Assembly: GCA_036558645.1 (NCBI GenBank)
Contig: DATBFG010000060.1
Span: 1-31,417 of the forward strand
Length of the DNA: 31,417 nucleotides
Direction of reading: 5' to 3'
From: DATBFG01 sp036558645
Lineage (GTDB): Bacteria; Acidobacteriota; Terriglobia; Terriglobales; Acidobacteriaceae
Position 1 is the first letter of the stretch, and the number at the start of each line of letters is the position of its first letter. Below the pieces are notes generated by a model, which was not told the origin of the DNA, did not search any database, and saw nothing but the letters and a program-made list of their open reading frames with translations. The translations under genes and the position numbers were made by a program. This document shows, piece after piece, positions 15,750 through 24,277 of the stretch.

Positions 15750-16520
15750 CTAGAGAACCCGTATCTCGTTGCGTAGCTTCTCCACCAATTTCTTCGCGAC
15801 CTCTGCCGGCGGACCTTCTAGAAACTCCGTGTTCTTTGTCTTTTCCGGAATATACAGCCGCTCGATCTTCTGCAGATTGCCCGAGATTGCCGACTGCACG
15901 TCGGCTAACGTCACCTTTCGCAGAGGCTTGTTCTTTGCCTGCTTGATGCCGATCAGTGTCGCGTATCGCAGCTTGTTGATGCCCGACTGGATGGTGAGTA
16001 CTGCGGGAAGAGGCATGTCCACAAACTGAAAGTAGCCTGCTTCGAGTTCACGCTTGACGCGAATGCCGCCGTCCTTCTTTTCGATCTGCATGATGATCGT
16101 AGCGTGCGGCCATCCCAGCAATTCGGCCAGCACGACGCCCGTTTGGGCGAATCCGTAGTCATCGGACTGCAACCCGGTAAAAATCAGTTCAAATTGCTCA
16201 TCTTTGATTGCCGTGGCAAATGCCTTTGCCGTGTTGAGCGCGTCCAGTCCGACGAAGGCGTTGTCTTCGAGATGAATGGCCCGATCTGCTCCCTTAGCCA
16301 GCGCCTCTCGCAAGACCTGCTGTGCGCGTGCAGGACCCGAGGTGATCACTACCACCTCTCCCCCATGCTTTTCTTTCTGACGAAGCGCCTCTTCCAGTGC
16401 ATACGCATCCGGCTCGTTTACTTCATAGGAAACATCTTCCCGGATCCACGTACCACTTTCATTGAGCTTGAGAGGTGCATCTTTCTGCGGGACCTGCTTC
16501 ATACAAACTAAAATCTTCAA
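15750..16520 (-). CDS. etfB: electron transfer flavoprotein beta subunit
   Basis: Small subunit of ETF. The typical opening MKILVCMKQVPQKDAPLKLNESGTW is followed by the NEPDAYALEEALRQKE block (35-50), the nucleotide-loop region TGLQSDDYGFAQTGVVLAELLGWPHAT (about 115-141), and the conserved LPAVLTIQSGINKLRYAT segment (173-190). The 256 residues are normal for the family. The start codon is TTG, eight bases after AGGAG. First gene of an operon that continues with two small membrane proteins, etfA and the ETF-QO gene. The module as a whole carries electrons from flavin dehydrogenases to quinone; the partner dehydrogenases are not in the window. Confidence 0.96.
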   Translation of the reverse strand: MKILVCMKQVPQKDAPLKLNESGTWIREDVSYEVNEPDAYALEEALRQKEKHGGEVVVITSGPARAQQVLREALAKGADRAIHLEDNAFVGLDALNTAKAFATAIKDEQFELIFTGLQSDDYGFAQTGVVLAELLGWPHATIIMQIEKKDGGIRVKRELEAGYFQFVDMPLPAVLTIQSGINKLRYATLIGIKQAKNKPLRKVTLADVQSAISGNLQKIERLYIPEKTKNTEFLEGPPAEVAKKLVEKLRNEIRVL

Positions 16521-16583
16521 GGCTTAAGCTCCTGGTTGTTCCCCTCGCTCAGGTACGGCTCGCAGCCATAGAGGAAACTCGTA

Positions 16584-16589
16584 AGTATA
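16584..16589 (-). promoter_or_regulatory. candidate -10 box of the etf operon
   Basis: TATACT reads leftward 64 bases before the TTG start of etfB. A -35-like TCGACA is too close (14 bases), so only the -10 can be supported. The remaining gap up to the terminator at 16.7 kb shows nothing else. Confidence 0.4.
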
Positions 16590-16699
16590 AATGAGAGGGC
16601 AGTTGTCGAGGAAATCGGCTCGCATGCGTTATCGGATTGCGAACCAGGTCTGGCAAAGTCCTTCTTGAAAATTCGCCCGATTTAGTTTCGGCTAGTTGC

Positions 16700-16735
16700 A
16701 AAAAAAAAAGAGCGGAAATCGAATCCGACTCCCGC
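16700..16735 (-). terminator. intrinsic terminator of the FG-GAP gene
   Basis: Read leftward, GCGGGAGTCG and CGATTTCCGC form a ten-base-pair stem (three G-U pairs) around a GATT loop, followed by TCT and a run of T. This is a textbook rho-independent terminator 24 bases after the stop codon. Confidence 0.92.
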
Positions 16736-16759
16736 CCTAGTAGAAGTTTTTCCGGAATT

Positions 16760-18916
16760 TTACTGTGTGTTCAATAGGACGTTGACATTCTGACCACTGT
16801 TGCACTGGATGAAGTCCAGCACGTGATCTCCGTCAAAATCGCCGACCGCAAGATTCGTGATGTTCTCCCCGGAAATAACCATGGAAGGCTTCTGCAGGGT
16901 GCCATCGCCGTTGCCTGCCAGCAAAGCGTCGTTTACGACTCCCGAACTGACCAGAATGTCCTGTTTGGTATCTCCGTTGAAGTCTCCGACGACCACAGAG
17001 GTGGGATTCAAAATGACCGTCGCGAACCGCTTGGCAGTCTGGAACGTGCCATCGCCATTGCCAAGTAGCACGCCGGCGGAGCCCGCCGTCTTATCGGGCT
17101 TGGCGAAGTCGGTCACGACGATGTCGAGCTTCGTGTCTTTGTTGAAGTCGCCGATCGCAACGGAAGTTGGCGAATTCGCGCGATACCCGACGCTCGTCGC
17201 TGGACCGAAATTTCCACCGCCAGTACCTAAAAGAATGTCGACGAGATTAGCGTCTTTGGCCACGACAATCAGGTCTGGGAATGCATCGGCATTAAACCTT
17301 CCCACCGCCACCCAGACCGGCCCTGCATCAACCGTGAAAGTCTGGGCCGGCTTGAACGTACCGTCTCCATTACCTAGCCGGACAATCACCGAACTTGTGT
17401 CAGGGCTCACTTGAACCACATCCGGGCGGCCGTCGCGATTGAGATCGGTTACCGTTAGATAGGTGGTAGTACCTGCGGGATTGGTGAATGGAATAATAGA
17501 TCCAAAGGTTCCGTCGCCATTGCCGAGAAACACTCCGCCCCCGGTGGCCGTGCTAACCACGATGTCCATTTTCCGGTCGTGATTCACGTCAGCAACAGCC
17601 ATTCCCGTCGGAACCGCTCCGACCGAGAAATTCCCGGACGATTGGAACGCACCCTTGGCCTTGTTCAGCAGCACGTTGACGTCCTGCGAACCGGCGTTGA
17701 TTGTTGCAATGTCACGCTTCCCATCGTGATTAAAGTCGGCGGCCGCCACAAAGACGGGATTTGTGTGCGCGGTGTAACTTCCAGCGGCAGCAAAAGTGCC
17801 GTTGCCACGATTGGGTAGAAAGCTGACCACAGACGCATCTGCGCTAGCCACTACCAGGTCCGGAACTCCATCTCCAGTGAAGTCACCAACAGCCAAATTG
17901 CGGGGATTACCGCCGGTGGCATATTGAACGATGCCGGATCCGAATGTGCCATCACCCTTCCCGGTGTAGATCGTGACTTGACTGGCCGCTCCGGGAGAAG
18001 TCACGGCCATATCCAGTTTCCCGTCACTATTAAAGTCCGCGAGACCTACTCCATATCCGCCCTGCGGCACGGAGAAACCTTTGATCGGACCAAAACCGCC
18101 GCTGTGGTTGTCAAACAGTATTGTGCCGGTGCCATCGGAATCCGTGACTATCAACTCCGGACCAAGGTCGCCGTTGAGATCTCCTGTCGCGATCGCTAGT
18201 GGGCCTGTACCAGCTGGATAGGTGACTGCGGCCTGGAACGTCAGGTCCCCGTTGCCCAACAGGACGCTGACTGTATTGCCGGTGTTGTTCACAACGACGA
18301 CGTCGGGATTCAAGTCGAAATTGAAATCGCTGACGGCGACTGCGATTGGGCCTGTGCCAGCACCAAGCGAGGTGGTAAGTGCAGGATCGAACGCGCCATC
18401 CCCTTTTCCCTTGAGCACAGAGAAGGAACTATCCCCAAAGTTCGCTACAACAACGTCAGCATTGCCGTCCAGATTAATATCAGCGACCGCGATTCCATGA
18501 GGATCGGCACCGACCGTTGCTGTTGTGGCCGCCTGAAAAGTTCCGTCGCCATTGCCAAGCAGAATATCGATCGTTGCGCCAGCGCCACCGTCACTCGCAA
18601 CTACGTCCAGTTTGCCGTCCTTGTTGAAGTCGCCTGCAGCGATACCTTGGAGGCACGTACCAACCGTAGTGTTGATGGCAGTTTCAAAACTACTTTGTCC
18701 CTTTCCCAGCAACACGCTGATGGATGCACCGCATCCGCTGGCGCTCACAACATCGAGTTTGCCATCGTTATTAAAGTCTCCCACGGCCAGGTACATCGGC
18801 GAGGCGGATACTGGGAAACTGCCGGCTGTCAGAAACGGCGCAGCAGCGTATGTGTACAGCGGCAAGGTAACCATTCCCAGGAGCAGTGTGGCGAACGACA
18901 AGCGTCGAGACAACAT
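16760..18916 (-). CDS. secreted FG-GAP/VCBS repeat protein
   Basis: A 718-residue protein with a signal peptide (1-25, ending YTYAAA). I count 14 consecutive repeats of about 48 residues, each with the calcium-loop pattern xxGDFNxDGxxDxVV and a following SVLLGNGDGTFxxA segment. These are FG-GAP/VCBS repeats as in integrin-alpha-type propellers; 14 suggests two seven-bladed propellers end to end. Repeats 4, 5, 9 and 11 to 13 have a loop aspartate or glycine replaced, so not all may bind calcium. No enzymatic domain is fused. A cell-surface binding or adhesion role is usual for such proteins, but the ligand is unknown. The ATG follows GAGGTGA by about five bases, and the gene ends in its own terminator, so it is monocistronic. 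Confidence 0.92.
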   Translation of the reverse strand: MLSRRLSFATLLLGMVTLPLYTYAAAPFLTAGSFPVSASPMYLAVGDFNNDGKLDVVSASGCGASISVLLGKGQSSFETAINTTVGTCLQGIAAGDFNKDGKLDVVASDGGAGATIDILLGNGDGTFQAATTATVGADPHGIAVADINLDGNADVVVANFGDSSFSVLKGKGDGAFDPALTTSLGAGTGPIAVAVSDFNFDLNPDVVVVNNTGNTVSVLLGNGDLTFQAAVTYPAGTGPLAIATGDLNGDLGPELIVTDSDGTGTILFDNHSGGFGPIKGFSVPQGGYGVGLADFNSDGKLDMAVTSPGAASQVTIYTGKGDGTFGSGIVQYATGGNPRNLAVGDFTGDGVPDLVVASADASVVSFLPNRGNGTFAAAGSYTAHTNPVFVAAADFNHDGKRDIATINAGSQDVNVLLNKAKGAFQSSGNFSVGAVPTGMAVADVNHDRKMDIVVSTATGGGVFLGNGDGTFGSIIPFTNPAGTTTYLTVTDLNRDGRPDVVQVSPDTSSVIVRLGNGDGTFKPAQTFTVDAGPVWVAVGRFNADAFPDLIVVAKDANLVDILLGTGGGNFGPATSVGYRANSPTSVAIGDFNKDTKLDIVVTDFAKPDKTAGSAGVLLGNGDGTFQTAKRFATVILNPTSVVVGDFNGDTKQDILVSSGVVNDALLAGNGDGTLQKPSMVISGENITNLAVGDFDGDHVLDFIQCNSGQNVNVLLNTQ

Positions 18917-19005
18917 GACTCACCTCAAAGAGAATTCTGCATTGAAACGGCGGCCGACAGGGAGACCACGCCGAGGTCGGATGGTCCAGCACGAAATTCT
19001 CGGGA

Positions 19006-19034
19006 AGTCTGGCACGTGTGGGTAGCCGCGTCAA
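19006..19034 (-). promoter_or_regulatory. candidate promoter of the FG-GAP gene
   Basis: Read leftward, TTGACG (19029-19034) and CAGACT (19006-19011) are spaced by exactly 17 bases, giving a leader of about 80 bases before the FG-GAP start. Only the -35 is a strong match. Confidence 0.4.
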
Positions 19035-19128
19035 GATGAAAGACTTTGCATAACGGGCGAAAGTCCGCTTCCACATTGAGGTTTCAGGGCATCCTTCAAC
19101 TCAGGAGTGAGTTCCGGCTGCGGCGATT

Positions 19129-19404
19129 TCAATCCATGAAGGCGACGGATTGTACGCCCGAGATTTCGAACCGTTTCCGGCAGCGCAGGTTTTTGCACAT
19201 CATTACGTCGTCCTTGCGCAGCATGTACGAACGCGCTTTGGCAAATCGTGCTCGGTCGCGCTCGTCGGCACGGCCTGGAAGTTGCCGCTTCTTTGTTCGC
19301 ACGACCCATGTAACTTCATATTCTGCAGCCTGATGGCAATGGGGACAGTTCAGGTTGGCGGGTTTCTTTTCCTGACGCTCATCAAAAAAGTCGCGTTCGT
19401 CCAT
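19129..19404 (-). CDS. small zinc-ribbon protein
   Basis: A 91-residue cytoplasmic protein with two cysteine knuckles: CPHC at 20-23 (with H22 and H24 nearby) and CKNLRC at 70-75. The spacer of about 46 residues is strongly basic and charged (RTKKRQLPGRADERDRARFAKARSYMLRKDD). Four cysteines in CxxC...CxxxxC form suggest one zinc site in a ribbon fold, typical of nucleic-acid-binding or protein-adaptor modules. I do not recognise a named family. It is divergent from the 56-residue basic protein, with 103 bases between starts; its SD is weak (GCGAG). The cysteine pattern argues for a real gene; other frames here are shadows. Confidence 0.65.
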   Translation of the reverse strand: MDERDFFDERQEKKPANLNCPHCHQAAEYEVTWVVRTKKRQLPGRADERDRARFAKARSYMLRKDDVMMCKNLRCRKRFEISGVQSVAFMD

Positions 19405-19507
19405 GGTCTCGCCGTTCTTCTCAAATTATTGCACAATCTAGGAGTTAGGGACATCGGGGGTTATTCATGGCGGTGAAAATGGTGAGGAGGAGGTACACTC
19501 GACCCGA

Positions 19508-19678
19508 ATGGCGAAGACGAGAAAGAAAAAACAGCTAGATGCTGTAAAGTTGGTTAAGGAATTAGCCCGCGAGCGCATCGGCAGACCGCCAGTAGAGAAG
19601 ATTGTCCCGGACCGTAAGAAGAAAACAAGGCAGGCCGAGAAGCACAAGCTGACATTTGGGGATTTGCTGGAAAGCTGA
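19508..19678 (+). CDS. small basic protein of 56 residues
   Basis: A frame of 57 codons reading MAKTRKKKQLDAVKLVKELA at the start and ending HKLTFGDLLES. It is rich in lysine and arginine (about a third of the residues), with a central motif RERIGRPPVEKIVPDRKKKTR and an acidic-tipped end. No family is recognised; the composition suggests contact with RNA, DNA or ribosomes. A strong purine-rich SD (GGAGGAGG, 19486-19493) lies upstream, but 14 bases from the ATG, farther than usual, and no in-frame start lies nearer. It precedes the YpfJ-type peptidase by 121 bases on the same strand. The codon pattern looks protein-like; moderate confidence. Confidence 0.6.
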   Translation: MAKTRKKKQLDAVKLVKELARERIGRPPVEKIVPDRKKKTRQAEKHKLTFGDLLES

Positions 19679-19799
19679 CCTTTCCAGACAGTATCCCGTT
19701 AGTCCGTCGGGTCAAAGCAGAAAGTCGGGCAACTCGGATAAGCATTGTCCATTCCAAGCCCACTTCTTGAATATCCTCTTTCCCACAAAGGAGGTGCAT

Positions 19800-20651
19800 A
19801 TGCGCTGGACACCAGGTGGACGCAGCAGTGATTTAGAAGACCGCCGCTCCGAGGGTTCGGGCGGAATGCAGGTCGGCGGAATGCACTTGGGCATCGGTGG
19901 AGTTGTAATCCTGCTTATTCTCAGCGTCGTTTTTCACCGTAATTTCCTTGCGTTACTCGGAGACGGCGGCCCTGCATCATTATCGAGTCCGGCGGGTCAG
20001 GTCGATCCACAACAGGACGCCCGAGAAGAACCAGAGGTTCAGTTTGTCTCATTCGTTCTTGACGACGCGCAATCCACCTGGACGAAGGTGTTGTCCAATG
20101 AAGGCGGCACGTATCGCCATGCAAAGCTTGTGCTTTTCCGGGATGCGATTCGCTCCGGTTGCGGAAGTGCACAATCAGCAAGCGGGCCGTTTTATTGTCC
20201 GGCCGACGAAAAAGTCTATATCGACCTGGGTTTCTATGATGAGTTAAGGGACCGCTATGGCGCCTCTGGTCAGTTTGCACAAGCTTACGTCTTGGCACAC
20301 GAAATCGGGCATCATGTGCAAAAACTAATCGGCATTGAAAGAAAAGTTCGTCAGGCGCAGGAGGAGAATCCGGGCGCCAGGAATCAACTTTCGGTTCGTT
20401 TGGAGTTGCAGGCGGATTGTTTCGCCGGCATTTGGGCACATTCCACTGAGCAACGGAAGTTGCTGGAGGCCGGCGACGTCGAACAGGCCATGAATGCGGC
20501 TTCGGCTGTAGGAGACGATCGACTTCAAAGCGCCAGCAGCGGACAAATTCGTCCAGAAAGCTTCACGCATGGTACGTCGGCACAACGATCCCAGTGGTTT
20601 CAACGAGGGTTCAGCGGCGGTGCGCTCGATTCGTGCAACACGTTTCAATAG
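19800..20651 (+). CDS. putative neutral zinc metallopeptidase (YpfJ family)
   Basis: A 283-residue protein with the family start MRWTPGGRSSDLEDRRSEG. One membrane segment (LGIGGVVILLILSVVFH, 30-46) follows, then the extracytoplasmic peptidase domain with HEIGHH at 167-172. The downstream LELQADCFAGIWAH (201-214) supplies the third zinc ligand E202. C121 and C133 flank the PFYCP segment, as in relatives. The length and domain order match PF04228 proteins; their substrates are not established. I chose this ATG because AAGGAGGTG stands just upstream and the peptide matches the family N-terminus; a longer frame opening at 19656 overlaps the preceding small gene and is unlikely. Confidence 0.93.
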   Translation: MRWTPGGRSSDLEDRRSEGSGGMQVGGMHLGIGGVVILLILSVVFHRNFLALLGDGGPASLSSPAGQVDPQQDAREEPEVQFVSFVLDDAQSTWTKVLSNEGGTYRHAKLVLFRDAIRSGCGSAQSASGPFYCPADEKVYIDLGFYDELRDRYGASGQFAQAYVLAHEIGHHVQKLIGIERKVRQAQEENPGARNQLSVRLELQADCFAGIWAHSTEQRKLLEAGDVEQAMNAASAVGDDRLQSASSGQIRPESFTHGTSAQRSQWFQRGFSGGALDSCNTFQ

Positions 20652-20672
20652 CTCGCAGCGGCTTATCCACGC

Positions 20673-21704
20673 CTACTGCACGCTTTCCACCACGAATTTT
20701 GCGAACTCCCTCACATCATCTTCTGTCGTGTCGAACGAGCACATCCACCGCACCACACCTTCTTCCTCATCCCACACATAGAAAAAGTATTGCTTTTGGA
20801 TCTTGGCGATCGCCTCCTTCGGAACCTGGACGAAAACACCATTGGCCTCGACCGGGTAAACGATCTTCAGTCCTGCAATACCACGTACCTGCTCTTCCAG
20901 CAGCTTCGCCATGCGGTTGGAGTGCTGCGCGTTCTTCAGCCACAAGTCGTCCGTGAGCAACGCCTCAAGTTGCACCGAGATAAAACGCATCTTCGAAGCA
21001 AGCTGCATCCCCTGCTTTCGTACGTACAAGAAATCGCGCGCGAGCTTGGGGTCGAAGAAAACGACCGCTTCCCCTCCCATGATTCCATTTTTTGTGCCGC
21101 CAAAAGAGACCACATCTACATCGCAGTCACGCGTGATCTGCTTAAGGGAAAGTCCCAGGCTGGCAGCGGCATTGGCAATGCGGGCGCCATCCATATGGAG
21201 AAACATCCCATGCTCGTGGGCGAACTTTGCTAATTCCTTAATCTCATCAGGCGTGTACACCGTACCAGTCTCCGTAGCCTGAGTGATAGAAAGGACGCGT
21301 GGCTGGACGTGATGTTGGTCGCCGATACCGTGATATGCGGTCTCGACAGTCTTGACTGTCAGCTTGCCATTCTCGCTTGGGAGTGCGAGCAACTTGCACC
21401 CAGTGAACCTTTCCGGAGCTCCGCATTCGTCTGTGTTGATATGCGAACTTGCCGAGCATATGACTGCATGATAAGAGTTGGTCAAGCCTTTCAGGCTGAG
21501 ACAGTTTGCGGCCGTTCCATTGAAAACGACGAAGACCTCGCTGTCCGCACCGAAATGCTGGCGGAACTTTCGTACGGCTGCCTCGGTGTACGGGTCATCG
21601 CCGTATCCAACGACATGCCCCTGGTTCGCAGCAACAATGGCTTCGAGCACCTTAGGATGAATTCCGGCATTGTTATCGCTGGCGAAACTGCGTTCAGGTT
21701 TCAT
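20673..21704 (-). CDS. threonine aldolase / beta-eliminating lyase family protein
   Basis: A PLP enzyme of 343 residues in the low-specificity threonine aldolase group, which cleaves threonine or allo-threonine to glycine and acetaldehyde. Visible: the cofactor region NGTAANCLSL (62-71), H88 in SSHINTDE that stacks on the PLP ring, D172 in HMDGARIANAA, and the Schiff-base lysine K205 in FGGTKNG. The length is normal. Some relatives act on other beta-hydroxy amino acids, so the exact substrate is open. It is convergent with the YpfJ-type peptidase (21 bases between stops) and followed upstream by the DUF1223 gene on the same strand at 32 bases. No strong SD is seen. Confidence 0.9.
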   Translation of the reverse strand: MKPERSFASDNNAGIHPKVLEAIVAANQGHVVGYGDDPYTEAAVRKFRQHFGADSEVFVVFNGTAANCLSLKGLTNSYHAVICSASSHINTDECGAPERFTGCKLLALPSENGKLTVKTVETAYHGIGDQHHVQPRVLSITQATETGTVYTPDEIKELAKFAHEHGMFLHMDGARIANAAASLGLSLKQITRDCDVDVVSFGGTKNGIMGGEAVVFFDPKLARDFLYVRKQGMQLASKMRFISVQLEALLTDDLWLKNAQHSNRMAKLLEEQVRGIAGLKIVYPVEANGVFVQVPKEAIAKIQKQYFFYVWDEEEGVVRWMCSFDTTEDDVREFAKFVVESVQ

Positions 21705-21736
21705 GGCGAAAACAATGTATCAGACGGCGACGGAGA

Positions 21737-22495
21737 TCAACGTGTCTCGAGTATTTGTAGTGTTGCTCCCAAGACTTTGCCTGGTCCAGGCTGCTGAACA
21801 AACGCGATTGCACGCAAGTTCGAGGAATCCGCCTTCTGCGGTACCCTGATTTCGACATCCTGGGAAAACTTCTTTTCGGTCGTTAGACTGCCCACCTTTT
21901 GCAGTTGCTGCACAACGGCAACGTGGGTCAAGTGATGGCCAGAATTCTCACCGCTCTTCACATTGGACTCAGCGCGATTGAGGGCTAAGGCCACGTACAC
22001 ATCGGCTGGAGCTTTGGATGGATCAACGTCCACATGCGCGCGCACTGAATCACCATTTAGGACGATGGATGACAAACGGACCGGGACCTTTTCCGAAGCC
22101 AAGGCTCCTTCAATCGCATGGTTTGCGCGCACCTTGTCGCTACCCGTGAGTTCAGCAAAGCCATCGACGACCATTTGAGGGGTGTAAACGCTGCTCAATC
22201 CGAAGTGTGACGCATATGCCGCTTGACGGCCGCTGAACAGGCTTGACGAGAAGGGATCCTTCCAGCCAATGCTGTTCCAGTAGTCCACGTGTTCACTCAG
22301 GACGATGATTTGTGCGCCCGAGATAGGTTGCGAGGCGTCTAGTTGTTGGAGCAGCCTGTCGGCCGGCGGACAACTCGAGCATCCTTCTGAGGTAAATAAC
22401 TCCACCAGTACGGGAGAAGGGTTCTTCGTGGTCATTTGAGATGTTGAAACCGGTATACCGGCCAAAACAGTGAGGACTAGTAGATTCTTGATCAT
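21737..22495 (-). CDS. exported DUF1223 thioredoxin-like protein
   Basis: A 252-residue protein with a leader (1-20). The DUF1223 signature follows: PVLVELFTSEGCSSCPPADRLLQQL (28-52) with the redox-type pair C39-xx-C42, then SEHVDYWNSIGWKDPFSS and YTPQMVVDGFAELTGS. The family has a thioredoxin fold with a CxxC at the helix start and is exported; a redox or metal-handling role is likely but not proven. The C-terminal half is beta-rich (about 125-252). It lies upstream of the threonine-aldolase-like gene, same strand, 32 bases apart, so the two may form a unit. No SD is evident before the ATG. Confidence 0.9.
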   Translation of the reverse strand: MIKNLLVLTVLAGIPVSTSQMTTKNPSPVLVELFTSEGCSSCPPADRLLQQLDASQPISGAQIIVLSEHVDYWNSIGWKDPFSSSLFSGRQAAYASHFGLSSVYTPQMVVDGFAELTGSDKVRANHAIEGALASEKVPVRLSSIVLNGDSVRAHVDVDPSKAPADVYVALALNRAESNVKSGENSGHHLTHVAVVQQLQKVGSLTTEKKFSQDVEIRVPQKADSSNLRAIAFVQQPGPGKVLGATLQILETR

Positions 22496-22591
22496 AAAGA
22501 CATTACAACGTCACAGTGTATTTTGGAGACGGTCACTCCAATGAGATGATCTGCGAAGTACCAGGTTACAAGATTGTGATTTGCCTGAACC

Positions 22592-22672
22592 CTAGAACCA
22601 GGCAGAATTAGATTCCTCAACGCGTAATCGGCGTTCCACCAACTCCAGCGTCTTGAAACTGTGCTGCTGCAT
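22592..22672 (-). CDS. candidate 26-residue small protein
   Basis: A short frame reads MQQHSFKTLELVERRLRVEE followed by SNSAWF and a TAG stop. It is preceded by a near-perfect SD (AGGAGGGA, 22681-22688) at eight bases, one of the best in the window. It has no membrane segment and looks like a short amphipathic helix. No family is recognised. A TTGATT/TAATTG pair 18 bases apart just upstream could be its promoter. It sits in an otherwise empty divergent gap of 343 bases (22496-22838), where I see nothing else. Confidence 0.42.
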   Translation of the reverse strand: MQQHSFKTLELVERRLRVEESNSAWF

Positions 22673-22838
22673 CTTTTTCTTCCCTCCTGTGCCCAATTAG
22701 GAGTATTGTCTGGGGCAAATCAAGTCTGTGGGGCGTACAACAACTTAAGGTTTCTCCCCGCATCCAAAGAACAACCCGGGTTGAAGCTCAGCTTCCCCAC
22801 CGAGTTCAATCCTTCTCGCATTTGAACGAGGTAGCGCG

Positions 22839-23831
22839 ATGCGATCCAGCTCTCGTTTCCTGCCACGGGCAGTCCTGCTGGCGATTTTGACAATTCTTCT
22901 GTTTGCGACACTGACGGCACAAGAATTTGTTACCTCCCGCCAATTCCCTTCCGTCGCTCCGGAAGAACTGGGAATTGTGATCTCCAGGAGCGTAAACGAG
23001 GTGAACCTTGCTTTCACGGTTACGGATAAGCGTGGTCATTTTGTCAGCGATCTGAACGCCGATGATTTCAGAGTTTTTGATAATCACCTGCCGCCGCAAT
23101 CGCTGACGTTATTTCAACGCCAGAGTGATCTTCCGATCAGAGTTGCTCTTTTGATCGATGCCAGCGACTCCACGAAGTATCGCTTCAAGTACGAACAACG
23201 AGCGGCTACGCTCTTTTTGAAGAAGATGTTGCGACCCGGAAAAGACCAGGCACTCGCGGTCGGATTCGATAGCGAGGTTCGGCTTTTGAATGATTTCAGC
23301 GATGACGTGAAAGAATTGTCGAAATCGATCAAGCAGATAGAGTCCGGCGGCAATACCGCGTTCTACGATGCCATGGTATTCGCTTGCGGAAAGCTGAGAA
23401 ACAGCCCCCCTGGGTTCCGGCGCGCTCTCATCGTCATCAGCGATGGAGTGGACACGGCCAGCAAGGCGGCGTTACAGGATGCTGAGCTCGCTGCCATGCT
23501 TGCGGAAGTGACAATTTTTGCCTTTAGCACGAACGACCATCAATGGAACGCTCATCCTGATGGAGACACAACACTCAGCGTGCTGGCAGAGTCGAGTGGT
23601 GGAAGACTGCTTCGCGCACGCGATGAAAACCAGTTGACCGGCTCTTTCCGCGAGGTTGAAAAAACGTTGCGCAATCAATATGCGTTGGCCTATCAACCGG
23701 CGGAATTCAAGGCTGACGGCAGTTATCGGCACGTCGTGATTTCGCCCATCAAGCGTGGCCTGAAGGTACGGTGCCGTAAGGGATACTTCGCACGCTTGGA
23801 CACGACACTGGCCTTTCCCAATCGACCCTAA
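22839..23831 (+). CDS. secreted VWA-domain protein (VWFA-related acidobacterial type)
   Basis: A 330-residue exported protein with a signal peptide (1-27, ending LTAQ). A short N-terminal beta region contains VTDKRGHFVSDLNADDFRVFDN (61-82), the hallmark of acidobacterial VWFA-related proteins. A von Willebrand factor A domain follows from about 99 to 290. The metal-ion site is intact: DASDS (D107, S109, S111), the threonine of GGNTAFYDAM and the aspartate of VISDGVD. Such proteins bind other proteins through a divalent metal at the cell surface. The ATG follows GAGG by seven bases. The DUF983 gene follows after 22 bases on the same strand. Confidence 0.92.
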   Translation: MRSSSRFLPRAVLLAILTILLFATLTAQEFVTSRQFPSVAPEELGIVISRSVNEVNLAFTVTDKRGHFVSDLNADDFRVFDNHLPPQSLTLFQRQSDLPIRVALLIDASDSTKYRFKYEQRAATLFLKKMLRPGKDQALAVGFDSEVRLLNDFSDDVKELSKSIKQIESGGNTAFYDAMVFACGKLRNSPPGFRRALIVISDGVDTASKAALQDAELAAMLAEVTIFAFSTNDHQWNAHPDGDTTLSVLAESSGGRLLRARDENQLTGSFREVEKTLRNQYALAYQPAEFKADGSYRHVVISPIKRGLKVRCRKGYFARLDTTLAFPNRP

Positions 23832-23853
23832 ACGATCGATTAGACTACGAGGT

Positions 23854-24231
23854 ATGTCGACTCATCCGGCGCGCAGAGGCGCGTCTTCGGCTATCGTTCA
23901 ACAACTGTGCCCGCGTTGTCGTATTGGAAAAGTCTTTCAGTCCTCGATTCTGACAGGATTTCCCAAGATGTTCGAACGGTGCTGTACGTGTGGTCTCAAG
24001 TTTGAACGGGAGCCGGGGTACTTTCTGGGAGCGATGTACATCAGCTACGGATTAGCGCTCATTACCATTGCTATATCTTCGATTTTATTGTGGATCGCTC
24101 TGCAGTGGTCGATCGAAAAAGTTGTGATCTGGGCAGTGATTCTTTTCTTGCCCTTGGCACCGACGCTCACATGTTTCGCCCGGATATTGTGGCTACACCT
24201 CGACTGGGCGATCGATCCCACACAGGATTGA
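23854..24231 (+). CDS. DUF983 membrane protein
   Basis: A 125-residue protein with an N-terminal zinc-ribbon-like part, CPRC at 19-22 and CCTC at 43-46. The segment FEREPGYFLGAMYISYGLALITIAISSILLW follows, then a second hydrophobic stretch (VVIWAVILFLPLAPTLTCFARILWL, about 91-115). This order is that of DUF983 proteins, membrane proteins of unknown function sometimes found near respiratory genes. The GAGG before the ATG is unusually close (one base), so a short leader or a coupled start with the preceding VWA gene is possible. It is convergent with the M56 peptidase gene. Confidence 0.87.
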   Translation: MSTHPARRGASSAIVQQLCPRCRIGKVFQSSILTGFPKMFERCCTCGLKFEREPGYFLGAMYISYGLALITIAISSILLWIALQWSIEKVVIWAVILFLPLAPTLTCFARILWLHLDWAIDPTQD

Positions 24232-24277
24232 CTCCACAATTCAGGAAGCAATCTTACGAAGTTGAATGGAGGGAAAG

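Noticed and set aside
16760..18916. The repeats of the FG-GAP gene as a CRISPR-like or tandem DNA repeat
   Set aside because: The repetition is at protein level within one reading frame and the DNA copies are diverged.
18497..19039. A 180-codon frame on the plus strand running out of the FG-GAP gene
   Set aside because: Most of it is antisense to FG-GAP repeats; it lacks any start signal and crosses the FG-GAP promoter.
19656..19799. An N-terminal extension of the YpfJ-type peptidase
   Set aside because: It overlaps the end of the 56-residue gene, is unlike the family N-terminus, and the ATG at 19800 has an ideal SD.
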